Positions 54,041-64,000 of a stretch of DNA of 64,000 bases are shown in pieces. Below the pieces are notes generated by a model, which made no database searches, was not told the DNA's origin, and saw nothing but the letters and a program-made list of their open reading frames with translations. The first letter of the stretch is position 1, and every line of letters begins with the position of its first letter. The translations under genes and the position numbers were made by a program. The DNA comes from Fonsecaea monophora (Eukaryota; Ascomycota; Eurotiomycetes; Chaetothyriales; Herpotrichiellaceae). The stretch spans positions 41,061-105,060 of the forward strand of contig NW_019174041.1 in assembly GCF_001642475.1 (NCBI RefSeq). The letters run 5' to 3'.

Positions 54041-57000
54041 ATGAACCCGAGCGGCCAGGGCGAATTGCCTGGCGGCGCGGCCGCCATTGAACACAACATT
54101 GAAGAGAAGGAAAGATCACAACTAGGAATTATTACGGACCAGCAACAAGACACCGAGCCGCTCTCTGAGAAGAGTGCTGCTGCTCCAGTTGGCCCATCTA
54201 CCCCTATCTCTGGCCATGCCAAATCTCCCACGACTGCTGTCTCGCCAACGTCGCCTACATCCCAATCCTCTGACTCGGATAATCGTCCCGACCTCTCCAA
54301 GCTGGACTCCAAGATTGTTCAGGTTCGAGACGTCCCAGAGGGCGATGCGGCATTGTCCCATTTACCAGAGCATGAAAGGGCGGTTCTGAAAAAGCAGTTG
54401 GATGTGCCAGACGTGAAAGTCACCTATTGGACGCTATACCGCTATGCCACAAAATGGGACAAGGTCTTCATTGTCATAGCATGCATATGCGCAATCGGCG
54501 CCGGCGCCGTATTGCCTCTTATGACCGTTGTCTTTGGTAATCTCAGTGGTACTTTTCAGGGCCTGGTCCTCAACAATCTCACATCAAGTTTCGATTCCAC
54601 TCTAACACGATATTGCCTCTACTTTATCTACCTGGCCATTGGAGAATTCTTTCTCGTCTATATTTCGACCGTTCTCTTCATCTACACGGGCGAGCACATT
54701 ACTTCGAAAGTTCGCGAGCAATATCTGAGAGCAATCTTGCGACAGAATATCGGATTTTTCGACAAGTTGGGAGCCGGAGAAGTCACAACTCGCATCACCG
54801 CGGATACCAATCTAATCCAAGAGGCCATCAGTGAGAAGGTCGGCTTGACCTTGACTGGTGTAGCCACATTCTTTTCCGCGTTTGTTATTGGCTTCGTCAA
54901 ATATTGGAAACTCACTTTGATCTGCACCTCCACAGTCTTCGCCATCGTGCTGGTTATGGGCTCTGGAGGCAGAAAGATGGCCGGATGGAACAAACAGTCT
55001 TTAGCAGCATATGCACTAGGGGGCTCAGTAGCGGAAGAAGTACTGGCCTCGATCAGAAACGCCGTCGCCTTCGGTACTCAGGACAAGCTTGCGAAGCAGT
55101 ACAACATCCACCTGCTCGAGGCTCGAAGGTGGGGGATTCGAAGCAAGGCCGCCCTGGGCTGCATGATAGGCGCCATGCTGTGTATTCTGTTCTTGAACTA
55201 CGGTCTCGCATTTTGGATGGGTTCGCGATTCCTGGTCAACGGTGAGACTACTCTTGCCCACATTTTAACCATTATTTTTGCCGTCATGATCGGTGCGTTC
55301 TCCTTTGGCAACGTCGGGCCCCATATGCAACATTTTGCAGCCGGTGTTGGCGCAGCGGCAAAGATTTATTCGACAATCGACCGAGCTTCCCCAATTGACC
55401 CTCTCTCTGACGATGGCCAAAAACTGGATCAAGTTGAGGGAACGATCGAATTGCGCAATGTCAAGCATATTTACCCTTCGCGAGCTGAAGTCGTGGTCAT
55501 GGAAGACATCAACCTAGTCATACCCGCGGGCAAAACCACCGCGCTCGTCGGAGCTTCTGGATCTGGTAAGTCGACCATAGTCGGGTTAGTAGAGCGGTTT
55601 TACGATCCTGTTGGGGGTGTTGTCCTCCTTGACGGGCACGACCTCAGCACGCTCAACCTGCATTGGCTTCGACAACAAATCGCCCTCGTTCAACAAGAAC
55701 CTATCCTCTTTAGCCAGACCATCAAAGAAAATATCAAAAACGGACTCGTCGGGTCCAAATACGAGAATGAGTCAGAGGAGCAGCAAACACAGCGTATCAT
55801 TGATGCCGCAAAACAAGCAAACGCTCACGATTTCATTTCCTCGCTGCCCGACGGCTACGAGACGCACGTCGGTGAACGTGGTTTCCTTTTGTCTGGCGGT
55901 CAAAAACAACGCGTCGCTATCGCACGAGCCATCGTCAGTGATCCGAAAATCTTACTCTTGGACGAGGTGAGTATTGAAGAATAGACCTAATTACGAAACA
56001 GTTCATACTAACGGTGATCGCATAGGCTACAAGCGCTTTGGATACGCGTTCCGAGAAAGTGGTGCAACAGGCACTGGACACTGCAGCCAAAGGTCGAACT
56101 ACTATTGTGATTGCCCATCGATTGTCGACAATCAAAACTGCCGACAACATTGTGGTTATGCAGCAGGGACGCATTGTGGAACAAGGCACGCATGACGAGC
56201 TGGTAGAGAGGAAACAGGCTTACTTCAACCTGGTCTCTGCTCAGCGCATCGGTAGTGACGAGGATGACCAGTCTGTAGAAGAAGCCATTGCCGGCGAAGC
56301 AGAACTCACCAAGATCCAATCTACCAGATCCGGTAGCGCTGGGATGGCAGACCCCGATGACGAGAAGCTTGCGCTTGGTCGAACAAGAAGCGGGAAATCA
56401 GTGTCTTCCAACGTCCTCGCCGAGAAAAAGAGGGACAAGGAAGCTCGCTATTCGCTCTGGACCCTGATCATGTTCATCGCACGCTTCAACCGAAAAGAAT
56501 GGTGGATCATGTGTATTGGATTCTTCTTCACAGCTATTGCAGGAGCCGCTCAGCCAGTGCAGGGTATTTTCTTCGCCAAATGCATTGTGGCACTATCTCA
56601 ACCACTTTCTCTCCGCCACCAGATTCGTCACGATGTCGATTTCTGGTGCTTGATGTACCTGATGCTGGCCTTTGTGGATCTAATCGCCATGTGCATACAG
56701 GGCATCGCCTTTGCCTATTGCAGTGAGAGCTTGGTTCAGCGCGCTCGAGACGGTGCTTTCAGAAGATTCTTGAGGCAAGACATTGCTTTCTTTGACGAGG
56801 ACGAAAACTCTACAGGCGCCCTCACGTCTTTCTTGTCGACCGAGACCACCCATCTTGCATCCATTTCTGGAGCGACGCTCGGAACCTTGATAAGTTGTTC
56901 GTCAACTTTGATCATTGCGGTTGTGGTGGCACTGGCGATCGGCTGGAAATTGTCACTGGTCTGCATGTGCGCATTGCCTGTCATCCTCGGGACGGGCTTC

Positions 57001-58224
57001 GTCAGGTTCTGGGTCCTTGCCAAATTCAGTGCAATCAACCAGAAACACTACGAAAAGTCAGCTGGATATGCCTGCGAGCATACCAATGCCATCCGGACTG
57101 TTGCGTCCTTAACGACGGAGCGTGAAATCTATGGCGAGTATAGGCGCCAGCTTCGAGACCAGTTGGGTGACTCTCTCAAATCGAATCTGAAGCACTCCTC
57201 GCTGTACGCCGCATCGCAGTCGGCCATGTTTTTGGCATTCGCGCTGGGCTTCTGGTACGGAGGCAAACTCTTGGTCCGAGGCGAATACACCTTGTTTCAA
57301 TTTTTCATTGTCTTTTCGGAAATCATCTTCGGCGCACAATCAGCAGGTACCGTCTTCTCGTTTGCTGGAGATATGTCCAAGGCAAAGAACTCCGCCGCCG
57401 AGTTGAAGAAGCTCTACGACCGTCAACCTGCCATCGATGCGTGGTCAGACGACGGCGCACCAATCACTCGAGTCGAAGGAACCATTGAGTTCCGTGATGT
57501 GCATTTCCGATATCCCACACGACCCGAGGTCCCGGTCCTCCGAGGCCTCAACCTAACCGTCAAACCTGGACAGTACGTTGCTCTTGTTGGCGCGTCCGGA
57601 TGTGGCAAGTCGACAACCATTGCACTGTTGGAGCGTTTCTACGACCCACTTGCCGGTGGTATTTATGTTGATGGTCAAGAAATTTCGAGCCTCAATATCA
57701 ATGACTACCGCTCTCATCTTGCCCTGGTGTCCCAAGAGCCGACGCTGTACCAAGGAACCATCAAGGACAACGTCCTCCTCGGCGTTGATCGAGGTGAAAT
57801 TAGCGACGAGCAGATCATCCGAGCATGCAAGGACGCTAACATCTATGATTTCATCATGTCTCTACCAGACGGCTTTGCCACGGATGTCGGCAGCAAAGCC
57901 GCCTTACTCTCCGGCGGCCAGAAACAGCGCATTGCCATTGCCCGTGCTTTGCTCCGTGATCCTAAAATTCTCCTGCTTGACGAAGCTACCTCAGCATTGG
58001 ACTCGAATTCTGAGAAGCTCATACAAGCAACCCTGGATTTCGCAGCGAAAGGGAGAACCACAGTTGCTGTAGCACACAGGCTGAGCACGATTCAAAAAGC
58101 GGATGTCATTTACGTATTCGACAAAGGTGTCATCGCTGAGAAGGGCACCCATCACGAATTAATGGCACTGAAGGGAAGGTATAGAGAGCTAGTGAGTCTG
58201 CAGAGTCTAGAAAAGCAGCGGTGA
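54041..58224 (+). CDS. Full-size ABCB multidrug transporter (MDR1-like), two exons
   Basis: Exons 54041-55966 and 56026-58224 flank a 59-nt intron placed exactly inside LLLDE-ATSALD, giving 1374 residues. It has the TMD-NBD-TMD-NBD order of fungal MDR/ABCB exporters. NBD1: Walker A GASGSGKST (about 505), signature LSGGQKQR, Walker B ILLLDE, then IVIAHRLSTI. NBD2: Walker A GASGCGKST (about 1164), signature LSGGQKQR, Walker B ILLLDEATSALD. Both sites look intact. The N-terminus is a hydrophilic 110-residue tail without a signal peptide. Members export drugs, toxins or lipids across the plasma membrane; the substrate here is unknown. No cluster partners are seen on either side. Confidence 0.95.
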
Positions 58225-58851
58225 TTTTGGGAAGCGGGTGGATCTTCAAACACAGTGGGTTTATTGGGATGGACCGCGAATGGCCGATATCGTGATTTAA
58301 TTATTTTGTTTGGGAATTCTGCATAGGCACCTCCTCGCTCCTGTCCTATGGATCTTGTCAGTGGCAGAAGTACATACCTCATTCATTGACTACGAATTCG
58401 CAAAACACAAAATAAGGCCGTTCCTTGTGTGGTTTAAGGACTCGTCAACCAGGAGATAATGACATGTAGTCAGACAGAGCAGATGGGACCGGCCAAACCA
58501 GAGAATCACTGATTCCAAAGGGCCGAAGAACGTTCAGTATATCTGAGAGGTAGAGCCACTCCCCGTTGAGCATTGGTAGAGAAGACAGCAGGGAATCATA
58601 ATGGGAGTCAACCTTTAAAAGCGTGCCGAAACCAGGACGGTTAAAGAGAAAACAGAACCTCGGCTCAGTAACCGCGTAGCTTGCGGGCTGTCGGGGACAA
58701 TGAGGTCGTCCTTTTACTTCAGAGAGTCGAGAGTTCTGCTCAGAACGGGATGTGATTCGGAGGACATTGGGTAGCGATCCGCATGGAGGTCGTACAGTAT
58801 GTTTAAGCGGTGTCTTGATAGCCGATCATACCGTTACTACATCCATCCACA
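58225..58851. other. Convergent intergenic region
   Basis: It lies between the ABC transporter 3' end and the swi5 3' end. No gene or repeat is recognised. Confidence 0.4.
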
Positions 58852-59472
58852 TCAGTCGCGCTCGTCTATCCCTCGTTCGTCCATGACGTCCTTTAGTCTG
58901 CGGCCTTCCTTCTCCGCGATCAGCCCCAGCATCTCCATGGCGACGTCCTTGATCTCGTTGTACGTCTTGAGCAGCGAGATGTGTTTGTTGATGATCGAGT
59001 GGGCGTGAGCGAGGGCGGCTTTCTCGTCTTCTACGGACATCGACGCAGGAATGGTGGTAGAGTCGTGCTGCTGCTGGACAATTTCCGGAACAGATCCTTG
59101 TTGAGAGGAGGAGGAGGACGAGGACGAGGAGGAGGATGATCTTCGATTTGATCCCTGTTTATTCTCGTATGCGGTTGACGCTGAAGTAGGGTAGGACTTG
59201 AGCTGCGTGATTTCTCGGAGCTTCGTGGATAGGCTTGCCTCTGTGGTGGAGATGTTGGATCTCAACTGCTCAATGGATGCCAGGAGCTTGGCCTGCTTCG
59301 TATCAGAATGAGCCTTGTGGCTTTGATCTGATTTCGACAACGAGGTTGGTAGTTCCTTGACGGTGGATTGGACTTTCGCATGTGGTGCTTGGGGACTTTG
59401 TTTTTGGTGTGATGTTGGGATAGGTAGCTCGTGGCCATTCGACTGGTTGGAGGAGTACCCATCGTCCTCCAT
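58852..59472 (-). CDS. swi5: Swi5-family DNA repair protein
   Basis: A single-exon protein of about 206 residues; ATG at 59472 is chosen (an upstream in-frame TTG is not needed). Swi5 with Sfr1 assists Rad51 and Dmc1 strand exchange in recombination. The conserved C-terminal domain is evident: INKHISLLKTYNEIKDVAME, then MLGLIAEKEGRRLKDVMDER. A coiled-coil precedes it (KLLASIEQLRSNISTTEASL, continuing to LREITQL). The N-terminal half is a hydrophilic extension with a run of about twelve serines, longer than in fission yeast Swi5 (85 residues). It is divergent from cft2. Confidence 0.85.
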   Translation of the reverse strand: MEDDGYSSNQSNGHELPIPTSHQKQSPQAPHAKVQSTVKELPTSLSKSDQSHKAHSDTKQAKLLASIEQLRSNISTTEASLSTKLREITQLKSYPTSASTAYENKQGSNRRSSSSSSSSSSSSQQGSVPEIVQQQHDSTTIPASMSVEDEKAALAHAHSIINKHISLLKTYNEIKDVAMEMLGLIAEKEGRRLKDVMDERGIDERD

Positions 59473-59481
59473 ATTCGACAA

Positions 59482-60237
59482 CTACCTCGAGTTCTGTTAT
59501 CGAGGGGTCGGGAGATGTGTGGTATAGGAGTCGTCAGCCGCACTTGCTTGGTGTGTCGAATGCCCTTTGATCGCGCTGTCTCACCATGCTCCGAGATGAG
59601 GTCAGAAGACCTTTGTCAACTTGGAATCGTAGGATTTCGGCTTCAATGCATTGTGTGTTTCAAGGCATTGTCATTACGTGGGAAAGAAGAACATATCCGT
59701 ATCCAGTGTTCGAGGACACTCCTTTGTTCTCACGAGCAAAGCGAGGCAGAAGTGAGGGGCGTCAGCCTCGTGACGGAGACCAGAGCGACAAATTGAGCAA
59801 AAATAAATGAATCCCTTCGAGTAAAATACATTGAAAGTTACATTCCCTTGAGAGTGCACACTGCAGCGACTACAGAGACGCTCTACCAGCTGCGAATTTC
59901 CAGCTCCTGAAAATGATTGTCTTCAGTGCATCATCGTCACATTCCTTTTGCATGGTAGTTTTCGTTGATGATGTCAGACGCCTTCATTTTTCTCTAAACC
60001 CCACTTCTAGACATGGGGACACGGAGCGGAATTTAATGTCAGACAGAAAATATCTCTCAATCAACTTTCCACCTACTGACAAACTGCGCCCACATCGAAA
60101 ACAATCTTCTGCGACTCCTCTTTTGGACAAATCCTAATCCACCGGTGAGTTGAGGACGCGCCGGCCTCGATGGAGACTCTTAGACTCCCATTGTATCCTT
60201 GATTGCTCGGGGATTCGGCTCCAGACAACGCGCCGCC
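59482..60237. other. Divergent promoter region, swi5 and cft2
   Basis: An upstream region for both genes. Short open frames are present, but none is supported. Confidence 0.4.
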
Positions 60238-63090
60238 ATGTTCACCATCACTCCCTTGCTCGGGGCGCAGAGCACGTCTCGAGCGTCGCAGTCGATCCTT
60301 GAGTTGGATGGTGGAATCAAAATCTTGGTGGATGTGGGATGGGACGAACGGTTCGACACTCGACAGCTGGCCGAGATAGAGAAACACGCCTCTACTCTAT
60401 CCTTTATCCTCCTCACCCATGCCACCACTTCTCACTTGGGCGCCTTTGCGCACTGCTGCAAACACATCCCCGTCTTCACCCAGATCCCCGTCTACGCCAC
60501 GCCGCCCGTCATCGCCTTCGGCCGCACCCTCCTCCAAGACCTGTATTCGTCTTCCCCGCTGGTGGCTACCTTTATTCCAGGCTCGGGTTCTCCTGAAGAT
60601 GGAACTAGCGTCGACGACAAGTCGCGGTCACACATCCTGCGCCAGGCTCCGACATACGAAGAGATCAACAAGTATTTTACATTGATCACTCCTCTCAAAT
60701 ACTCGCAACCTCATCAACCCACACCTTCTCCGTTTTCCGCCCCGATCGAGGGCCTCACACTGACGGCTTATAATTCGGGTCATACCTTGGGCGGCACAAT
60801 ATGGCACATACAATATGGGATGGAGTCTGTAGTCTACGCCGTGGATTGGAACCAAGCCCGAGAGAATGTTATAGCAGGGGCCGCGTGGTTTGGAGGGGTT
60901 GGGGGTGCCGAAGTCATCGAACAACTGCGCAAGCCTACCGCCCTCGTCTGCAGCAGCATTGGGGCGACAAGAGCCGCACTGTCTGGGGGTCGGAAGGCTC
61001 GTGACGAGGCTCTGCTGGCGCATATCAAGGTCTGTGTTGCTAAGGGCGGCACAGTTCTCATTCCTACCGACTCGAGCGCGAGAGTATTGGAATTAGCTTG
61101 GATCCTGGAAAAAGCGTGGTCCGACCCATCCAATGCTGTCTCCCTAAAACCTGCCAAAGTATACCTGGCCAGTCGGTCCGGCAATGCGACTCTTCGACAT
61201 GCAAGAAGTCTGCTCGAATGGATGGACGACAGCATTGTGAGAGAATTCGAGGGCGAGGACGAAAATCCAGCTCCCACGCAGATGCACAGAAGAAGTGGCA
61301 GTAAGCAGATCAATGGCGCGAGCAAACCTTCGCGGCCTTTTGAGTTTAAGAACGTCAAGATTGTGGAGCGCAAAAGCCAACTGGAAAGGATGCTGAAGGC
61401 AGAAGGGGCCCGAGTCATCCTTGCGAGTGATGTGACAATGGATTGGGGTTTTTCGAGGTCACTGTTGGATCATGTGGTCCAAAGGCCCGAGAATCTGGTG
61501 GTTTTGACCGAACGAGTAAACATGCGTCCCGGGTCGCAAAGCCCAAGTCAGGTATTCTGGACTTGGTACGAAGACCGTCAGGATGGCGTCGCTCTCGAAA
61601 AAGGGCTGTCAACAGGAGAATGGTTGGAGCAGGTCCAGAGTGGAGGTAAAACGCTCAAGCTACGAAATTCAGAGAAGGCACCACTGAATTCACAAGAGAA
61701 TCAAAGGTACCAACAATACATGGCGACTCAAAGACAGCTGCAAGACTCTCTGACTTCAGCCAACGAGCGAGACCAGGCTGGTGCGGACGACAATATCGAT
61801 GACGAATCCAGCTCAACATCCTCAGACGAGTCAGACGACGAACAGCAGGGCCGTGTACTGAATGTTTCGGCCGCTCTCGGTCACGGAGCACGGAATAAGC
61901 TGGCACTGAGCGATGCAGACCTGGGAGTCAACGTTCTTGTTCGCAAAAAAGGCGTGTATGATTATGATGTACGGAATAAGAAGGGGCGGAACAGTCTTTT
62001 CCCATATACACATTCGCGAAGGCGCGGAGACGAGTTTGGAGATTTCATCAAGCCGGAGGATTTCTTAAGGGAAGAGGAGAAAGAAGACCAAGACACGGCC
62101 AACGACACCAAGTCCTTGGGCCAGCTCGGACAGAAGCGTAAGTGGGACGAGGCGAATGATACCAGGCACTCACAACACAAGAAAAGTCGAACAGCATTCG
62201 CGCCGGCAGCATCTGGCGATTCCGCAGCAGATTCAGACGCAGAGAATTCCGATGAAGACGTCCAAGTGGAACGGGAAGGATTCCAGGGACCGGCAAAAGT
62301 GGTATATTCGACCTCTGAGATCATGGTCAATGCCAGGCTGGCCTTTGTCGACTTTGCTGGACTGCACGATCAACGCAGTCTGCAAATGCTAATACCGTTG
62401 ATTGGACCCAAAAAGTTGATCCTTGTCGGTGGCAATGCTTCAGACACTGTTGCTCTGGCCACTGATTGTAAAGAGCTTCTCGGGATGAAAGTGGCGGGAG
62501 CAGGAGAGGAACCGTCCACGGAAATCTTTACTCCTGCCGAGGGCCAAACTGTGGATGCCAGTGTCGACACGAACGCGTGGGTTGTCAAGCTCAGTCGCAA
62601 CCTGGCAAAGACGCTCCGTTGGCAAAATGTCAAGAACATGGGAGTGGTGACCATCCAAGGTCAACTCAAGGGCGAACCGAGGGGAGACAACCTGCAGGAG
62701 GATCCTCAGACCAAAAAACAGAAATTTGATACAGAAGTGTCTCTTGCCGCTGGCCCTCGGCCGGTGTCCTCTGTCGAACCGGTGCTCGATGTTCTCCCAG
62801 CAAGCCTGGCTGCGTCAACAAGATCTGTCTCCCATGCGATCCACGTTGGCGACCTGCGTCTAGCTGACCTGCGGAGATTGATAGCATTGGACGGTCATAT
62901 TGCAGAATTCCGAGGTGAGGGCACACTGCTGGTCGACGGCATGATAGCAGTACGAAAACTCGGCACCGGGAGGATCATCCTGGAAGGGGTGCCAGTCAGC
63001 TCTACTGCCATGACTCCGAGCAAGATGGATGATTTCACGCGTGTGAAGCAGAAAATCTATGATGGACTCGCCGTGGTTGCCGCCAGTTGA
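60238..63090 (+). CDS. cft2: CPSF100/Cft2, mRNA 3'-end processing factor subunit
   Basis: A single-exon protein of about 950 residues. The frame opens earlier, but ATG at 60238 sits in an ideal context (CGCCGCCATG) and begins the family's MFTITPLLGAQ. Cft2 is the non-catalytic metallo-beta-lactamase/beta-CASP partner of the CPSF73 endonuclease. The beta-lactamase fold is visible (ILVDVGWDERFD, FILLTHATTSHLGAF, GLTLTAYNSGHTLGGTIW). The HxHxDH zinc site of CPSF73 is degenerate here (HATTSH), as expected for an inactive CPSF100. The beta-CASP part includes LVCSSIGATRAAL and PTDSSARVLELAWILE. An acidic Ser-rich region (about 520-545) and a region with KKSR-like basic patches precede the C-terminal domain. 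Nuclear. Confidence 0.93.
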   Translation: MFTITPLLGAQSTSRASQSILELDGGIKILVDVGWDERFDTRQLAEIEKHASTLSFILLTHATTSHLGAFAHCCKHIPVFTQIPVYATPPVIAFGRTLLQDLYSSSPLVATFIPGSGSPEDGTSVDDKSRSHILRQAPTYEEINKYFTLITPLKYSQPHQPTPSPFSAPIEGLTLTAYNSGHTLGGTIWHIQYGMESVVYAVDWNQARENVIAGAAWFGGVGGAEVIEQLRKPTALVCSSIGATRAALSGGRKARDEALLAHIKVCVAKGGTVLIPTDSSARVLELAWILEKAWSDPSNAVSLKPAKVYLASRSGNATLRHARSLLEWMDDSIVREFEGEDENPAPTQMHRRSGSKQINGASKPSRPFEFKNVKIVERKSQLERMLKAEGARVILASDVTMDWGFSRSLLDHVVQRPENLVVLTERVNMRPGSQSPSQVFWTWYEDRQDGVALEKGLSTGEWLEQVQSGGKTLKLRNSEKAPLNSQENQRYQQYMATQRQLQDSLTSANERDQAGADDNIDDESSSTSSDESDDEQQGRVLNVSAALGHGARNKLALSDADLGVNVLVRKKGVYDYDVRNKKGRNSLFPYTHSRRRGDEFGDFIKPEDFLREEEKEDQDTANDTKSLGQLGQKRKWDEANDTRHSQHKKSRTAFAPAASGDSAADSDAENSDEDVQVEREGFQGPAKVVYSTSEIMVNARLAFVDFAGLHDQRSLQMLIPLIGPKKLILVGGNASDTVALATDCKELLGMKVAGAGEEPSTEIFTPAEGQTVDASVDTNAWVVKLSRNLAKTLRWQNVKNMGVVTIQGQLKGEPRGDNLQEDPQTKKQKFDTEVSLAAGPRPVSSVEPVLDVLPASLAASTRSVSHAIHVGDLRLADLRRLIALDGHIAEFRGEGTLLVDGMIAVRKLGTGRIILEGVPVSSTAMTPSKMDDFTRVKQKIYDGLAVVAAS

Positions 63091-63597
63091 GGTCCAGCTC
63101 TAGTGAATACTGGTCACAAGCCAACTTTTGGTTTGCCGTTCTTTCCAGTCATGCTGTTACTTTTCTATCACCACACGACACTCGATGTCGACGGCCCAAT
63201 TCCGCTGTTGCTCGAGGCCAGTGCTGGTCATTTTCGACAAGGGCGCTGCTGCTGTTCTTCGAGCTTCTCCCTTGGAAGAGCTTGCAGACGACTTCTGCTT
63301 CCTTTCGCTACTGTCTCTTGAGTGACATTGTGGCAACTACCAACACAGTCTGACTGCGTACCTTTGTCTCCACTGCGCAACCATGACACGAAGCCGGTCG
63401 TTTGCAGAGGCCAGGATTTCTCAACAGTCAGAGCGCGATTAGAGTGATAGAGGATCATGGCAACCCTGTTTATATAATGTCCTACATGTCCCTCGTTCTT
63501 TGAATGCCCCGGTCCAAACGCTATTTGACACTTGGCCCAAGTCTGCTCACCTGGTCTCTTGCTTAAAAGCATCATATCCTCGTCGACGACCTCAACC
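63091..63597 (+). other. Intergenic region downstream of cft2
   Basis: A cft2 terminator and a promoter for the next gene are expected. No gene is supported and no repeat is seen. Confidence 0.4.
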
Positions 63598-64000
63598 ATG
63601 GCGTGTGCACCACCTCCTTACTACCCCTTTGCAATGCCACTTCCAGCCCAAGGACCTGGCCTGATTGGCAAGACTGTTTACCATTACATGACGCGTGATG
63701 GGGGGCCACCGAACAAGGGCGCACCTCCAAGCGGACCACCATCTTCTGCCGGTGGTGGTGGTCCTCCTCCTCCGCCGCCGTATTCTTTGATGTCTCCCTG
63801 TCAAGGGCCATTTTGTCCTCCTCCACCGAGTCAGCCTGGTCCATTCTTCATTCCACCAGGAAATGGATTCCCTGGAGCAGTGTGTGTGCCTGGTGGGCCA
63901 CCACCGCCTCCTCCAAATGCGCCTACGTGGTATCCAGCACCACCACCACCTCCCCCTCCTCCCCCTTCAATGGCAGGATTCCCTCCTGCGCCTCCTTCCC
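63598..64000 (+). CDS. Proline-rich protein, N-terminal part (3' truncated)
   Basis: An ATG at 63598 opens a frame that is still open at the window end (134 codons). It reads MACAPPPYYPFAMPLPAQGP, then GLIGKTVYHYMTRDGGPPNK, followed by Gly/Pro runs (GGGGPPPPPPYSL, GGPPPPPPNAPTW, PAPPPPPPPPPSM) with interspersed Cys. Such proline blocks can be SH3 or profilin ligands, or simply a low-complexity secreted or cytosolic protein. No signal peptide is seen. The composition is biased, so a chance frame cannot be excluded, but length without stops and consistent codon use support coding. It has no minus-strand competitor with a recognisable domain. Confidence 0.55.
   Translation, partial: MACAPPPYYPFAMPLPAQGPGLIGKTVYHYMTRDGGPPNKGAPPSGPPSSAGGGGPPPPPPYSLMSPCQGPFCPPPPSQPGPFFIPPGNGFPGAVCVPGGPPPPPPNAPTWYPAPPPPPPPPPSMAGFPPAPPS

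Overview
This window is nuclear DNA of a filamentous ascomycete (Pezizomycotina). The evidence is short spliceosomal introns (46-111 nt, mostly GTANGT or GTGAGT donors, CTAAC or CTGAC branch points, TAG or CAG acceptors), a peroxin-10, a Ppo-type fatty-acid dioxygenase, LaeA-like and rhodopsin-like families, a DUF6604 protein, a Ytp1-like protein and a CPSF100/Cft2 subunit. Several families are common in Eurotiomycetes and related black yeasts, but I cannot fix the order or genus from sequence alone. I reconstructed about 30 introns by joining reading frames to splice signals. This turned many broken frames into intact genes.

Layout. 0-10 kb: the end of a 3-beta-HSD/epimerase-like gene, a transcription-factor-like protein without a zinc cluster, a DUF6604 protein, and a GC-rich CaiB/BaiF CoA-transferase. 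10-19 kb: a DUF2235 hydrolase (-) divergent from a Ppo linoleate dioxygenase-P450 fusion (+). 19-30 kb: a secreted or multi-pass membrane protein, a TMEM198/DUF4203-like membrane protein with a very long tail, and a rhodopsin-like (SAT4 family) 7-TM protein. 30-40 kb: peptidyl-tRNA hydrolase, a gene-poor 3.5 kb stretch with microsatellites, an HpPgdA-like polysaccharide deacetylase (-), a HemK/Mtq1 methyltransferase (+) with a large insertion, and a LaeA-like methyltransferase (-). 40-52 kb: an HSL-type alpha/beta hydrolase (-), a possible 47-residue membrane peptide, Pex10, a Ytp1-like protein (-), a chitin deacetylase with three CBM18 domains (-), and a Ysc84/SYLF protein (-). 52-64 kb: a peroxisomal (AKL-ending) enoyl-CoA hydratase/isomerase, a full-size ABCB multidrug transporter, Swi5 (-), Cft2 (+), and the start of a proline-rich protein cut by the window edge.

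How the genes work together. This is mostly ordinary chromosomal arm with unrelated housekeeping and accessory genes. A loose lipid/peroxisome theme (Ppo, CoA-transferase, enoyl-CoA hydratase, Pex10) and a cell-wall theme (two unrelated CE4 deacetylases) can be seen, but nothing is arranged as an operon. I found no PKS, NRPS or terpene backbone, so there is no biosynthetic cluster. I saw no transposon, rRNA, tRNA or CRISPR.

The most notable features are the chitin deacetylase gene (a 10-nt micro-exon that completes a CBM18 domain, plus a GC-AG intron), the HemK insertion with repeated IRK/VRK motifs, the tiny unlisted membrane ORF beside pex10, and an interlocked inverted-repeat pair upstream of the ABC transporter. 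I did not find a convincing new multi-gene system.
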